From positions 248,001 through 312,000 of the forward strand of contig NZ_JAGQFT020000004.1 of the NCBI RefSeq assembly GCF_018122625.2: DNA of 64,000 nt, given 5' to 3'. Below the pieces are notes generated by a model. It was not told the DNA's origin. It worked only from the letters and a program-made list of their open reading frames with translations, and searched no databases. This DNA is from Coralloluteibacterium stylophorae (GTDB taxonomy: Bacteria; Pseudomonadota; Gammaproteobacteria; Xanthomonadales; Xanthomonadaceae). The translations under genes were made by a program, and so were the position numbers. Of this stretch, positions 10,549 to 19,873 are shown piece after piece (positions within the stretch are counted from its first letter, which is position 1; each line of letters starts with the position of its first letter).

Positions 10549-12792
10549 TCAGCCTTCCGCCGGCGCCGCGGCCGCCTGCGGGCGGTGGCTGGACTGCAGC
10601 GCGTGCAGGCGCCACAACGCCCCCGGGTCGCCGAGCAGGGCGCCGCGCGCGCCGGCATCGAGTGCGCCCAGGCCGTCGCCGCGGCCGGTCTGGACCAGCG
10701 CCGGCAGCCGCGTGTGCGGGGCGTCCAGCCCACGTCGGCGCCCGTTGGCCCCGGCGCAGAGCATGGCGTTGAGGGTGGCGTCGCCGACCGCGTCCTCGAA
10801 CGCCGGCTCCGGCCGCGCCTGCGCGCGCGCGAGCTCCTCGCGCATCCAGCCCAGCTCCTTCGGCGGCCGGGTCTCCTCGGGCACCAGGAACAGGCCGAAG
10901 CGGCGGGTGACGCGGCCGAGCGTGACGCTGCTCGACACCACCGACAGCGGGATCGACAGCGCCATCGCGCCGGCCACCGGCAGCAGCCACAGCGCCAGCG
11001 CTGGATTGAGGTGGATGGCGTAGGCCAGCCAGGCGATGCCGATCACCGTCTGCGGCAAGTGCTGGCGGATCGCCAGGCCCCACGGCGTGGCCGCGTCGTC
11101 GCGCGAGGGCGAGGTCCACTTGCCCTTGATGCCGAGGATCGTGGCGATCACGAACTGGGTATGGAACAGCATCCGCACCGGCGCCAGCAGCGCGGCGAAC
11201 ACCGTCTCCAGCACGATCGACAGCGCCAGCCGCATGCGCCCGCCGAACTCCTTCGAGCGCCGGAACACCACCATCAGCAGCGCCAGCACCTTGGGCGCGA
11301 ACAGCAGCACCATCGTCGCGGTGAACAGCGAGATGGCGGCGGTCGCATCCCAGTGCGGCCAGTCCGGATAGAGCTGGTTGGGCTCGGTGAAGTACACCGG
11401 CGTGGTGTTGACCTGGTGCGCGAGCAGACCGGTGGAGATCGCCAGGAACAGCAGCCACAGCGGCGACGACACGTAGGCGAGCGCGCCGATCACGAACATC
11501 ACCCGGTGCGCCGAATAGATGCCGCGCGCGAACAGCAAGCGCATGTTCTTGAGGTTGCCGCCGGCCCAGCGCTTGTCGCGGCCGAGCTCGTCGAGCAGGT
11601 TCGGCGGCAGCTCCTCGTAGCTGCCCTCCAGGTCGTAGGCGATCCACACCGCCCAGCCGGCGCGGCGGATCAGCGCGGCCTCGCAGAAGTCGTGCGACAT
11701 CACCTCGCCGGACAGGAAGCCGCGGCCCGGCAGGCGCCCGAGCGCGCAGTGGTCCATGAAGGGCCTGACCCGGATGATCGCGTTGTGGCCCCAGAAGTGC
11801 GATTCGCCGAGCTGCCAGAAGCACAGGCCGGCGGTGAACAGCGGCCCGTACACGCGCGAAGCGAACTGTTGCGCGCGCGCATAGAAGGTCTCGCGCCCCA
11901 TCGGGTGCGGCACGGTCTGGATGATGCCGGCGTTGGGCCTGGCCTCCATCATCCGCACCAGGGTCGCCAGGCAGTCGCCGGTCATGATGCTGTCGGCGTC
12001 GAGCACCACCATGTAGCGGTAGTCGCGGCCCCAGCGCCGGCAGAAGTCGGCGATGTTGCCGCTCTTCTTCTTCACCCGGTGCCGGCGCCAGCGGTAGTGC
12101 AGGCGGCCGTGCGCGTCGAGGTCGGCGCAGGCGCGGCGCCAGGCGTCGATCTCGGCGACGCGGGTGTCGGGGTCGCCGGAATCCGAGAGCACGTAGAAGT
12201 CGAAGTGCGCGAGCACGCCGGCCTCGACGACCGAGCGGTAGGTCGCGCGCAGGCCGGCGAACACCCGCGCCACGTCCTCGTTGGCGATCGGCATGACGAT
12301 CGCGCAGCGCGCGTCGGCGGCGATCGCCCCCGCCTCGTGGCCCTGCTTCGACATCGACAGGCCGTCGCCGCGGATCAGGGCCAGGACGAAGCCCGCCACC
12401 GCGCTCCAGAAGCCCGCCGACAGCCACAGGAACAGCACCGCGAACATGGCCAGCGTCGCCATCTCCAGCGGCTGGCGGCCGCCGTAGGGCAGTGCCTGCG
12501 CCATGGCCACCACGCCCCAGGCGGTCACCAGCAGGGTCAGGATGGTCAGCACGGTGCGCCGCAGCCGCGCCTGGGTCTGCCAGGGCCCGCGCGGGTCGGG
12601 CGAATCCACGACCGGATCGCCGCGGCGGCTGAACGGGCTGGTCCAGATCGTGCGCAGCGGCCACGTCCGCGCCACCATCGTGCCGCGGTTGAGGCGCGGT
12701 CCGAGTCGCAGCAGCGGGCGCCCGGCCGCGTCCTCGTCCCGCACCGGCGCAAGGTCGGCCGCGGCGTCCAGGCGGGCGCGGATGTCGCGCAC
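10549..12792 (-). CDS. opgH: Glucans biosynthesis glucosyltransferase H
   Basis: About 747 aa from GTG 12792; a CTG at 12825 or ATG at 12678 are alternatives. This inner-membrane GT2 enzyme polymerises the beta-glucan backbone of osmoregulated periplasmic glucans from UDP-glucose. Visible features: N-terminal membrane helices, the GT2 start CAIVMPIANEDVARV, the donor-site VVLDADSIM, acceptor-region SHDFCEAALIRRAGW, the KRWAGGNLKN form of the (Q/R)xxRW element, and C-terminal membrane helices. It follows opgG after about 75 bases on the same strand. These glucans matter for envelope homeostasis and virulence in xanthomonads. Confidence 0.93.
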   Translation of the reverse strand: MRDIRARLDAAADLAPVRDEDAAGRPLLRLGPRLNRGTMVARTWPLRTIWTSPFSRRGDPVVDSPDPRGPWQTQARLRRTVLTILTLLVTAWGVVAMAQALPYGGRQPLEMATLAMFAVLFLWLSAGFWSAVAGFVLALIRGDGLSMSKQGHEAGAIAADARCAIVMPIANEDVARVFAGLRATYRSVVEAGVLAHFDFYVLSDSGDPDTRVAEIDAWRRACADLDAHGRLHYRWRRHRVKKKSGNIADFCRRWGRDYRYMVVLDADSIMTGDCLATLVRMMEARPNAGIIQTVPHPMGRETFYARAQQFASRVYGPLFTAGLCFWQLGESHFWGHNAIIRVRPFMDHCALGRLPGRGFLSGEVMSHDFCEAALIRRAGWAVWIAYDLEGSYEELPPNLLDELGRDKRWAGGNLKNMRLLFARGIYSAHRVMFVIGALAYVSSPLWLLFLAISTGLLAHQVNTTPVYFTEPNQLYPDWPHWDATAAISLFTATMVLLFAPKVLALLMVVFRRSKEFGGRMRLALSIVLETVFAALLAPVRMLFHTQFVIATILGIKGKWTSPSRDDAATPWGLAIRQHLPQTVIGIAWLAYAIHLNPALALWLLPVAGAMALSIPLSVVSSSVTLGRVTRRFGLFLVPEETRPPKELGWMREELARAQARPEPAFEDAVGDATLNAMLCAGANGRRRGLDAPHTRLPALVQTGRGDGLGALDAGARGALLGDPGALWRLHALQSSHRPQAAAAPAEG

Positions 12793-12866
12793 GGCGTCGC
12801 TCTCGTGGGGGGCGGGGGTGCTCAGGGCGGGCCTCGTTCGGACGGATCGGGATGGGGCGAGGCGGC

Positions 12867-14405
12867 TCACTGCTGCCGCGGCAGCAGGTAGCTCCAGGTT
12901 TCCGACACCTGCTCGCCGTCCAGGCGCAGCAGGCCGCGCATCTCGACCGGGCGGGCGAGGTCGAGGTGACGCACGCGCAGATGCAGGCGCCAGCCGCCGG
13001 TGACCTCGTTGCGGTACACGTTCTGCGCCACGATCTGGCCGTTGTCGTTGGTCCACAGGTCGGCGCTGACGTGCGCCTCGGCATCGAGCGGCTCCAGCGC
13101 CGGGCCGACGAAATCGACCGTGAAGGCATGCTCGTTCTCGCCGACCGGGCCGTACCCGGTGCCGCGGCGGGTCTGCAGCACCCAGGCATCCGGCGGGCGC
13201 GCCTCCTCCTGCATCTGCCAGCTGATGCTGTAGTCCAGCGCCAGCGGCTCCTCGGCGCCCGCATCGGGAAGCGCGCGCGGCATCCAGAACACGACCACGT
13301 TGTCGTTGGTCTCGTCGGGCGAGGGGATCTCCACCAGCCGCACCACGCCCTCGCCCCAGTCGCCCCTGGGCTCGACCCAGGCGCTGGGGCGCAGTTCGTA
13401 GCGCGCCTCGAGATCCTGGTAGTGCGAGAACGCGCGGTCGCGCTGCATCAGGCCGAAGCCGCGCGGGTTGGTGGTGCTGAAGCTCGAGACCTGCAGGTGC
13501 ACCGGGTCGACCAGCGGCCGCCACAGCCATTCGTCGCTGCCGGCGTGGACCGACAGGCCCTCGGAATCGTGCACGGCGGGCCGGTAGTCCTCGCGCGGCG
13601 GCGGCTGGTTGTCGCCGAAGAAGAACATGCTGGTCAGCGGCGCGATGCCCAGCACCCTGACCGGCTCGCGCAGGAACAGCCGCGCGCTGACCTCCATCAC
13701 CGTGGAGGCGCCCGGGCGCACGACGAAACGGTAGGCGCCGGTGACCCGGCGCGAGTCCATCAGCGCATACACCGTGATCGCCTCCGACTCGCGGGCCGGG
13801 TGCTCGAGCCAGAACTCGCGGAACTGCGGGAACTCCTCCCCGCTGGGTTCGGCGGTATCGAGCGCCAGGCCGCGGGCGGAGAGGCCGTAGCGCTGGTCCC
13901 TGCCGATCCCGCGGAAGTAGGTGGCGCCGAGGAAGCTGAAGACCTCGTCCTTGTAGTCCGGCGTGTTCATCGCCGCGTGCACGCGGAAACCGGAGAAGCC
14001 CGCGCCCTCGAGGGCTTCCGGCGCGAGGCGGTTGCGGCCGTAGTCGAACAGCGACGGCGCGTAGCGGATCTCGCGCACGCCCGAGGCGCTGACCTCGTTG
14101 ATCCGGATCGGCGCGCGGTACTGCGAACCGGCGTGGAAGAAGGCGACCTCGAACGGCAGGCCGGTGGCCCGCCACAGCATCGACTCCGGGCGGTAGCGGA
14201 TGTCGCGGAGCTGGTCGTAGTCGAGGCCGGCCAGGGCGTCGCTGATGGTCGCCTCGGGCGCCGCGTAGGGCTCGGCCGCCAGCTCGCGGGCGCGCTCGGT
14301 GACATCCTGCAGGCCGAACGCGGCCGCCGGCCCGGCGGCGCCCGCGCAGACCGCGAGGGCGATCAGGAGGTGCGCGACGGCACGGACGCGGGCGGGGCTT
14401 GGCAT
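12867..14405 (-). CDS. opgG: Periplasmic glucan biosynthesis protein G
   Basis: 512 aa with a Sec signal peptide (about 1-29, cleavage near AAAF). OpgG is the periplasmic partner of OpgH needed to make the branched glucans. Family-typical segments are YDQLRDIRYRPE near the N-terminus, FSFLGATYFRGIG, TSMFFFGDN, SDEWLWRPL and FQLQRDRAF-like RDRAFSHYQDLEARY. The paralogue OpgD usually has a Tat signal; no twin-Arg is visible here, so OpgG is preferred. It forms an operon with opgH. Confidence 0.92.
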   Translation of the reverse strand: MPSPARVRAVAHLLIALAVCAGAAGPAAAFGLQDVTERARELAAEPYAAPEATISDALAGLDYDQLRDIRYRPESMLWRATGLPFEVAFFHAGSQYRAPIRINEVSASGVREIRYAPSLFDYGRNRLAPEALEGAGFSGFRVHAAMNTPDYKDEVFSFLGATYFRGIGRDQRYGLSARGLALDTAEPSGEEFPQFREFWLEHPARESEAITVYALMDSRRVTGAYRFVVRPGASTVMEVSARLFLREPVRVLGIAPLTSMFFFGDNQPPPREDYRPAVHDSEGLSVHAGSDEWLWRPLVDPVHLQVSSFSTTNPRGFGLMQRDRAFSHYQDLEARYELRPSAWVEPRGDWGEGVVRLVEIPSPDETNDNVVVFWMPRALPDAGAEEPLALDYSISWQMQEEARPPDAWVLQTRRGTGYGPVGENEHAFTVDFVGPALEPLDAEAHVSADLWTNDNGQIVAQNVYRNEVTGGWRLHLRVRHLDLARPVEMRGLLRLDGEQVSETWSYLLPRQQ

Positions 14406-14435
14406 GCGGCGACTCGTCGGGCGGAGAAGCGCCAG

Positions 14436-14441
14436 ACTATA
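14436..14441 (-). promoter_or_regulatory. Possible -10 of the opgGH operon
   Basis: TATAGT on the minus strand lies 30 bases before the opgG ATG, in the 77-base gap after bphP. No convincing -35 hexamer accompanies it. If real, opgGH can be transcribed independently of bphOP. Confidence 0.35.
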
Positions 14442-14482
14442 GCGGGGCGTTGCGGCAACGCATCATGAAGTCGCCGGCCTGC

Positions 14483-17056
14483 TCAGCCGCGCGTGCGGCC
14501 CGCCCCCTCCAGCAGGTCGCCCAGGACCTCCGCCAGCTTCTCGACCGTGCCCGGCTTGCGGATCACCGGCACCTCGCGGTGCTCGGGCGGGATCATGACC
14601 CGGTCGTGGTAGCCGGTGGCGAAGGCGAACGGCAGCCCTTCGCGCGCCAGCCGCTCGGCGACCTCCTTCGAGCTCTCCGTACCCAGGTGCACGTCGATCA
14701 CCGCCGCCTGCATGCCGCCGGCGTCGAGGATCCGCATCGCCTCCTCGACGCTGCCGGCGATCTCGACGTTGCGCGCGCCGAGCCTGCGCAGCGCATGCTC
14801 GGTGTCGAGCGCGATCAGCATGTTGTCCTCGACCACCAGGACCGACAGGCCCTCGACCACCGCCGGCAGCGCACGCTCCGGTGCGGGCGCGGCGGCGGCG
14901 GGCGCCTGCTGGCGCAGGTAGCGCGCCGGCACCACGAACTCGCCCTCGACGCCGTCCGCCAGGTAGCGCACCTCGGCCTCGCCCTGCAGCTCGTGCGGGA
15001 TCGCGCGCCGGATCAGGGTCGAGCCGAAGCCTTCCGCCGCCGGCGGCGACACCGCCGGTCCGCCGCTCTCCTGCCAGGCGATGCGGCAGTCGCCGCCCGC
15101 GGTGAGCGCCCAGCTCACGCGCAGCCGGCCTTCCGGCCGCGACAGCGAGCCGGACTTGGCCGCATTGGTCGCCATCTCGTGCAGCACCAGCGCCAGCGCC
15201 GAGCGCGCCTTGGCATCGAGCAGCACCGTCGGTCCCTCGATCTCGAACCGACCCGGACGCCCGTGGTAGGGGCGCAGCTCGGCCTCGACCAGGGTGCGCA
15301 GCTCGCCGACCTGGGCGCGCTGGTCGAACTGGTCGTGCGCGAAGGCCAGCGCGCGGATGCGGCCCTCGAGCGTCTCCACGAACTCCTGCACGTCGCCGGC
15401 GGTGTCGGCGCTGTGCAGGATCATCGACTGCATCAGCGCCAGCAGGTTCTTGACCCGGTGGTTGAGTTCGGCGATGACGAGTTTCTGGCTCTCGCCGGCG
15501 GCGACGCGCGCCGAACTCGCCTCGTCCGAGCGCAGCGAGCGCAATGCGACCAGGGCGCTGCGCAGGCGCTCGGCCACGCGACGCTCCGCCGCGGTCCACG
15601 GCGCGCTCTGGCCGCGCACCGTCTCCTTCCAGGCGCCGAAGCTCGCGCGCGGCGACAGCTTGCCGCTGCTGTCGGTCTGGTAGGGCCGGTTCGGGTCGCC
15701 GGCCCAGGTCACCGTCTCCACCAGCTCGCGGCGGAACAGCAGCAGGCAGTCGCCGGGCGCGGCGCCGAGCGGAATCGCGAGGGCGCCGGCGGCGGCGTGC
15801 GCCCAGCCATGGGCCTCGTCGAGCAGGTCGGCGAGCCGGTGCGAAGCCGGCAGTTCGTCGCCGCCACCCTGCGCGAGCGCGCGCACGATCCCCGGGATCG
15901 CCGCCTCCGGCGGCATGCTGCCGCTGCCGTGCCAGCGGCCGCCGAGCCACAGCCCGGCACCGTCGCAGGGCACCAGCCGCTGCAGCAGGTCCAGGTGCTC
16001 GGCGAGCACGCCGAAGGGGTCCTCGGCCGCGTTCAGCCCCACCATCGCCTCGTCGTGGACGATGCGCGCGCGCGATTCGTAGTCGAAGTCGGCCGCGCGC
16101 TCGCGCGAGGCGACCTGCATCGAATAGAACATGCCGAACAGGTCCGCCGCCGCGCGCACGTCCATCGGCAGGCGCCGCGGCGTGGCGTGGTGGCAGGCGA
16201 TGAGGCCCCACAGCTCGCCGTCGCACAGCACCGACACCGACATCGAGCCGGTCACGCCCATGTTCTTCAGGTATTCCAGGTGCACCGGCGCGACGCTGCG
16301 CAGCGCGGTAAAGCTGAGGTCCAGCGGGCGGTCCTCGTGGTCGCGCGCGGGCACGATCGGCACCGGCTCGTAGGTCGCGTCCGGGATCAGGCGCACGCGG
16401 TTGCGGCGGTAGAGCTCGCGCGCCTGCGGCGGGATGTCCGACGCCGGGTAGTGCAGGTCGAGGTAGCTGTCGAGCCCGGCACGCCTGGACTCGGCAATGA
16501 CCTTGCCCGAGCCGTCGTGCAGGAAGCGGTAGATCATGACCCGGTCGAAGCCCAGCAGCGCGCGCATCTGCTGCGCGGCGCGGGCATGGAACTCGGTCAT
16601 GTTCCGGGTGCCGGCGAGGCGTCCGATCATGGCCTGCGCCAGCACCAGCGGCGACTGCGTGCGCAGGTGCGAATGCTCGGCCGGTTCGATCTCCACGTGC
16701 AGGTGCGGACCGGCGCGGTGCACCGAGATGTCGCACAGCCGCGCGCTGGGGCCGAAGTTCGCCTGCGCGGCGCGCTGCTGCCCGGCCTGCTCGCCGCCGC
16801 CGGCGGTCACCGCGTTGCCCAGCGAGTGCAGCACTTCGCGCGGCAGCCAGCTCGCCAGCGAGCTGCCGACCAGTTCGTCCAGCGGCACGCCGAACAGCTC
16901 GGTCGCATTCAGCGAGACGTGCCGGATCGTCCACTCGGGCATGGACACCGCGACCAGCCAGCCGTGCGGCTGGATCGCACCCGAAAGATGGATCGGGGCG
17001 CGGGCGCAGGCCCGCAGCTCCGCTTCGAGGTTCATCGTCGTCTGGTCGCTGTTCAT
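14483..17056 (-). CDS. bphP: Bacteriophytochrome: PAS-GAF-PHY, HWE histidine kinase, receiver
   Basis: 857 aa red/far-red photoreceptor kinase. Cys17, next to PIHLSGAIQPHG, is the expected biliverdin attachment site. The GAF domain has PASDIP (204-209) and the chromophore His (HH, 289-290). The PHY tongue has WAGDP and the PRxSF motif (469-473). The kinase H-box is ELNHRVKN (His533), with HEMATNAAKSGSLS and WQESGGP typical of the HWE family. A fused C-terminal receiver has Asp788 (VIDVHLG) and Lys834. Its ATG overlaps the bphO stop by four bases (ATGA), coupling receptor and chromophore synthesis. No separate output regulator is adjacent; the fused receiver may be the phosphate acceptor or sink. 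Confidence 0.94.
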   Translation of the reverse strand: MNSDQTTMNLEAELRACARAPIHLSGAIQPHGWLVAVSMPEWTIRHVSLNATELFGVPLDELVGSSLASWLPREVLHSLGNAVTAGGGEQAGQQRAAQANFGPSARLCDISVHRAGPHLHVEIEPAEHSHLRTQSPLVLAQAMIGRLAGTRNMTEFHARAAQQMRALLGFDRVMIYRFLHDGSGKVIAESRRAGLDSYLDLHYPASDIPPQARELYRRNRVRLIPDATYEPVPIVPARDHEDRPLDLSFTALRSVAPVHLEYLKNMGVTGSMSVSVLCDGELWGLIACHHATPRRLPMDVRAAADLFGMFYSMQVASRERAADFDYESRARIVHDEAMVGLNAAEDPFGVLAEHLDLLQRLVPCDGAGLWLGGRWHGSGSMPPEAAIPGIVRALAQGGGDELPASHRLADLLDEAHGWAHAAAGALAIPLGAAPGDCLLLFRRELVETVTWAGDPNRPYQTDSSGKLSPRASFGAWKETVRGQSAPWTAAERRVAERLRSALVALRSLRSDEASSARVAAGESQKLVIAELNHRVKNLLALMQSMILHSADTAGDVQEFVETLEGRIRALAFAHDQFDQRAQVGELRTLVEAELRPYHGRPGRFEIEGPTVLLDAKARSALALVLHEMATNAAKSGSLSRPEGRLRVSWALTAGGDCRIAWQESGGPAVSPPAAEGFGSTLIRRAIPHELQGEAEVRYLADGVEGEFVVPARYLRQQAPAAAAPAPERALPAVVEGLSVLVVEDNMLIALDTEHALRRLGARNVEIAGSVEEAMRILDAGGMQAAVIDVHLGTESSKEVAERLAREGLPFAFATGYHDRVMIPPEHREVPVIRKPGTVEKLAEVLGDLLEGAGRTRG

Positions 17057-17622
17057 CGCGCGTCCCGCCGTTCCTGTTGTTCCTGCAGATGCTCGATCAC
17101 CGCCGCGAACGCGCCCCGTGCCGAGGCCGTCAGCGCATGCTCCTGGGTCGCATCGAGCGCCGCCGCGTCCAGGCGCGAGAGGAAGGCGCGCCAGCGCTCG
17201 GGCGCGGCGGCATGGCGCTCCAGGAAGGACGTCGCGCGGTCCGCGGGCGCGCCCAGCGCGCGCACCTGCGGCAGCAGCATGCGCGCGCCCAGGGCCGAGC
17301 CCTCGACCACGTACAGCAGGCCCAGCGCAGCGCCCGCGCCGTCGATCGCGAGCGCCGGCAGCGGCGCGTCGTCATCGGCGTCGCCCAGCGCACGCAGGTC
17401 CGCGGCGATCAGCGACGCACGCCGCTGCGGCGCCCAACCCGGAAGCAGACGTTCGGCCTCCGCGCGATCGAGTCCGGCCTCGGCGCGGCGGTGGAAGCGA
17501 TGCATCGCCCGCAGGAAGGCGCGGTAACCGTCGAGCGTGGTCGTGGCGCCGAGGGCGTCGGCCAGCGCCTCCGCCCGTTCGTGCGGCGCCTGCGTCTGCG
17601 CACGCAGCCGCGCGTGCCGCAC
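17053..17622 (-). CDS. bphO: Biliverdin-producing heme oxygenase
   Basis: About 189 aa from GTG 17622, which has GGAGA five bases upstream and gives the normal family length; a longer open frame upstream is low-complexity. It cleaves heme to biliverdin IX-alpha, CO and iron, supplying the bacteriophytochrome chromophore. LRAQTQAPHERAEAL holds the likely proximal heme-ligand His. YVVEGSALGARMLLPQV matches the distal-helix region (EGSxLG) of BphO proteins. Translationally coupled to bphP through an ATGA overlap. Confidence 0.9.
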   Translation of the reverse strand: MRHARLRAQTQAPHERAEALADALGATTTLDGYRAFLRAMHRFHRRAEAGLDRAEAERLLPGWAPQRRASLIAADLRALGDADDDAPLPALAIDGAGAALGLLYVVEGSALGARMLLPQVRALGAPADRATSFLERHAAAPERWRAFLSRLDAAALDATQEHALTASARGAFAAVIEHLQEQQERRDAR

Positions 17623-17780
17623 GCCGTCTCCGGCTGCGGGCGTGGCGACATGGCGCTGTTGGGGGCTGGGAGACGTGGCGCGCTCCGACGCGGAAATGAC
17701 TGCGAATGGTACCCGGCTCGCCGGCGCATCCGGGCACAGGTCTTCACGCGATCCTTCACGGCGCCCCGGGCTCGCGCCCG

Positions 17781-18548
17781 TCAGCGGGCGAGCGTCACCC
17801 ACGCCGGCGCATGGTCGGACGGCCGCTCCCAGGTCCGCGGCTCGCGGTCGATGCCCGCCGCCGCGCAGCGCGCGCGCAGCGCCTCCGATACCAGCACCAG
17901 GTCGATGCGCAGGCCGAGGTTGCGGCGCAGGCCGCCGAGCCGGTAGTCCCACCACGAGAAATGCCCCGCCTCCTGCTGGTGCAGGCGGAAGCTGTCGTGC
18001 AGGCCGAGGTCGAGGAGCGCCCGCAGCGCGTCGCGTTCGGGCGTCGAGCACAGGATCTTCCCGTGCCAGGCCGCCGGGTCGTGCACGTCGCGGTCGTCGG
18101 GGGCGATGTTGAAGTCGCCGAGCACCACCAGTTCCGGATGCGCCCGGATCTCCTCCGCGAGCCAGTCCCGCACCGCGGCGAGCCAGCGCAGCTTGTAGTC
18201 GTACTTGGGATCGCCGACCGCCTTGCCGTTGACCACGTACAGGTTGACCACGCGCACGCCGTCGATGGTGGCCGCGATCACGCGCTTCTGCTCGTCCTCG
18301 AAGCCAGGGATGGCGACCACGCACTCGCCGGCGGGCACCCGCGACAGCAGCGCCACCCCGTTGTAGGTCTTCTGCCCGCAGAACACGCTGCGGTAGCCGA
18401 GCGCGGCGATGTCGGCATCGGGGAAGCGCGGATCGTCGAGCTTGGTCTCCTGCAGCCCGACCACGTCCGGCTGCGCCTCGACCAGCCACTGCTTGAGGTG
18501 CGGCATGCGCACGTTGAGGGAGTTGACGTTCCAGGTGGCGATTTTCAT
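17781..18548 (-). CDS. xthA: Exodeoxyribonuclease III
   Basis: 255 aa from ATG 18548 (MKIATWNVNSL, the canonical family start). Mg-dependent AP endonuclease and 3'-5' exonuclease acting in base excision repair. Catalytic signatures: WNVNSLNVR, LQETKLDD with the metal Glu, LYVVNG, GDFNIAPDDRDVHDP, RIDLVLVS and the C-terminal SDHAP with the catalytic His. Divergent from the threonine aldolase gene; on the same strand as bphO but about 160 bases upstream of it. Confidence 0.94.
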   Translation of the reverse strand: MKIATWNVNSLNVRMPHLKQWLVEAQPDVVGLQETKLDDPRFPDADIAALGYRSVFCGQKTYNGVALLSRVPAGECVVAIPGFEDEQKRVIAATIDGVRVVNLYVVNGKAVGDPKYDYKLRWLAAVRDWLAEEIRAHPELVVLGDFNIAPDDRDVHDPAAWHGKILCSTPERDALRALLDLGLHDSFRLHQQEAGHFSWWDYRLGGLRRNLGLRIDLVLVSEALRARCAAAGIDREPRTWERPSDHAPAWVTLAR

Positions 18549-18611
18549 GGCCGGGATTGTGGCGGGCGGAGGGCGAGGTCGGAAAGGTGGCGATCCCTGC
18601 GTTCGCGAAGG

Positions 18612-18750
18612 CGGGATTCGGGAATGGGAAATCGGGAATGGAGGGTTGCCGCGAGTCGCAGGGCTCGCATCCCTCGAAGGCCGCGTTCGGTGCACCGGCC
18701 GCCGCTACCATGCCGCGGTGCAGGTCCCCATTCCCGCTTCCCGATTCCCG
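18612..18750. repeat. Inverted pair of GGGAAT-type degenerate intergenic repeats
   Basis: Between xthA and the threonine aldolase gene, GGGATTCGGGAATGGGAAAT-type sequence (18612-18641) faces an oppositely oriented copy (18726-18750, ATTCCCGCTTCCCGATTCCC). Such GGGAATCGGGAAT runs are scattered between genes in Xanthomonadaceae. Shorter remnants occur near 28078-28100 and 53320-53335 in this window. Function unknown. Confidence 0.5.
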
Positions 18751-18758
18751 GCTCGCCC

Positions 18759-19766
18759 ATGGACTTCCGCTCCGACACCGTCACCCGTCCCACCCGCGCC
18801 ATGCGCGAGGCCATGTCCGCGGCCGAGGTCGGCGACGACGTGTACCGCGAGGATCCGACCGTGGCCGCGCTCGAGCGACGGCTGGCGGCGGAGGCCGGGC
18901 TGGAGGCGGGCCTGTTCGTACCGAGCGGCACGCAGTCCAACCTGCTGGCGCTGATGAGCCACTGCGAGCGCGGCGACGAGTACCTCGTGGGCATGGACGC
19001 GCACGCCTACCGGTACGAGGGCGGCGGCGCGGCGGTGCTGGGCGCGATCCAGCCGCAGCCGATCCCGCAGGGCACCGACGGCCGCATCCCGCTCGATGTC
19101 GCGGCGGCGATGATCAAGCCGCTCGACCCGCACTTCGCACGCACGCGACTGTTGTGCCTGGAGAACACCTGGCACGGCCGCGTGCTGCCGCTCGACTACC
19201 TCGCCGAGGCTGCAGGCTTCCGCACGCGGCACCGGCTCGCGCTGCACCTGGACGGGGCGCGCGTGTTCAACGCCGCGGTCGCGCTCGGGGTGCCGCTGCG
19301 CGAGATCACCCGGCACGTCGACAGCGTCTCGATCTGCCTGTCGAAAGGCCTGGGCGCACCGGTGGGTTCGGTCCTGCTCGGCGCGGCCGGCTTCATCGAG
19401 CGCGCCCGGCGCTGGCGCAAGGTCGCCGGCGGCGGCTGGCGCCAGGCGGGACTGCTCGCCGCCGCCGGGCTGCACGCGCTCGACCACCACGTAGCGCGCC
19501 TGGCCGACGACCATCGCCGCGCCGCGTGGCTGGCCGCCGGGCTGCGCGATGCGCCCGGCCTGGCGGTGACCGCGCAGCACACCAACATGGTGTTCATCGA
19601 GCTGCCGGCGGAGCGGCTCGAGGCCTTCCGCGCGCACGTCGAGGCGCACGGCCTGCGCCTGTCGGTCGGCACCCTGCCGCAGATCCGGCTGGTCACCCAC
19701 CTGGACATCGACGACGCCGCGGTCGAGCGCTCGGTCGCCGTGCTGCGCGCCTTCGACGCGGGCTGA
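18759..19766 (+). CDS. ltaE: Low-specificity L-threonine aldolase
   Basis: 335 aa from ATG 18759. PLP-dependent fold-type I enzyme cleaving L-threonine and L-allo-threonine to glycine and acetaldehyde. Family start DFRSDTVTRPTRAM; GTQSNLLAL and HLDGARVFNAA are the cofactor-pocket segments; the Schiff-base Lys is in SICLSKGLGAPVGS. Length matches the family. The gene is single, followed by the phospholipase-D-like gene after about 105 bases. A TACCAT hexamer about 45 bases upstream may be its -10. Confidence 0.92.
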   Translation: MDFRSDTVTRPTRAMREAMSAAEVGDDVYREDPTVAALERRLAAEAGLEAGLFVPSGTQSNLLALMSHCERGDEYLVGMDAHAYRYEGGGAAVLGAIQPQPIPQGTDGRIPLDVAAAMIKPLDPHFARTRLLCLENTWHGRVLPLDYLAEAAGFRTRHRLALHLDGARVFNAAVALGVPLREITRHVDSVSICLSKGLGAPVGSVLLGAAGFIERARRWRKVAGGGWRQAGLLAAAGLHALDHHVARLADDHRRAAWLAAGLRDAPGLAVTAQHTNMVFIELPAERLEAFRAHVEAHGLRLSVGTLPQIRLVTHLDIDDAAVERSVAVLRAFDAG

Positions 19767-19873
19767 GCCGGCGACGGCCGGATGCGCGGGCCCGACCGGC
19801 GCGCGCATCGCGCCCCCCGCCTGGGCCAGAATCGCCGATCCCGCAGGCCCGCCTGCATCCGGAGACGCACGCC

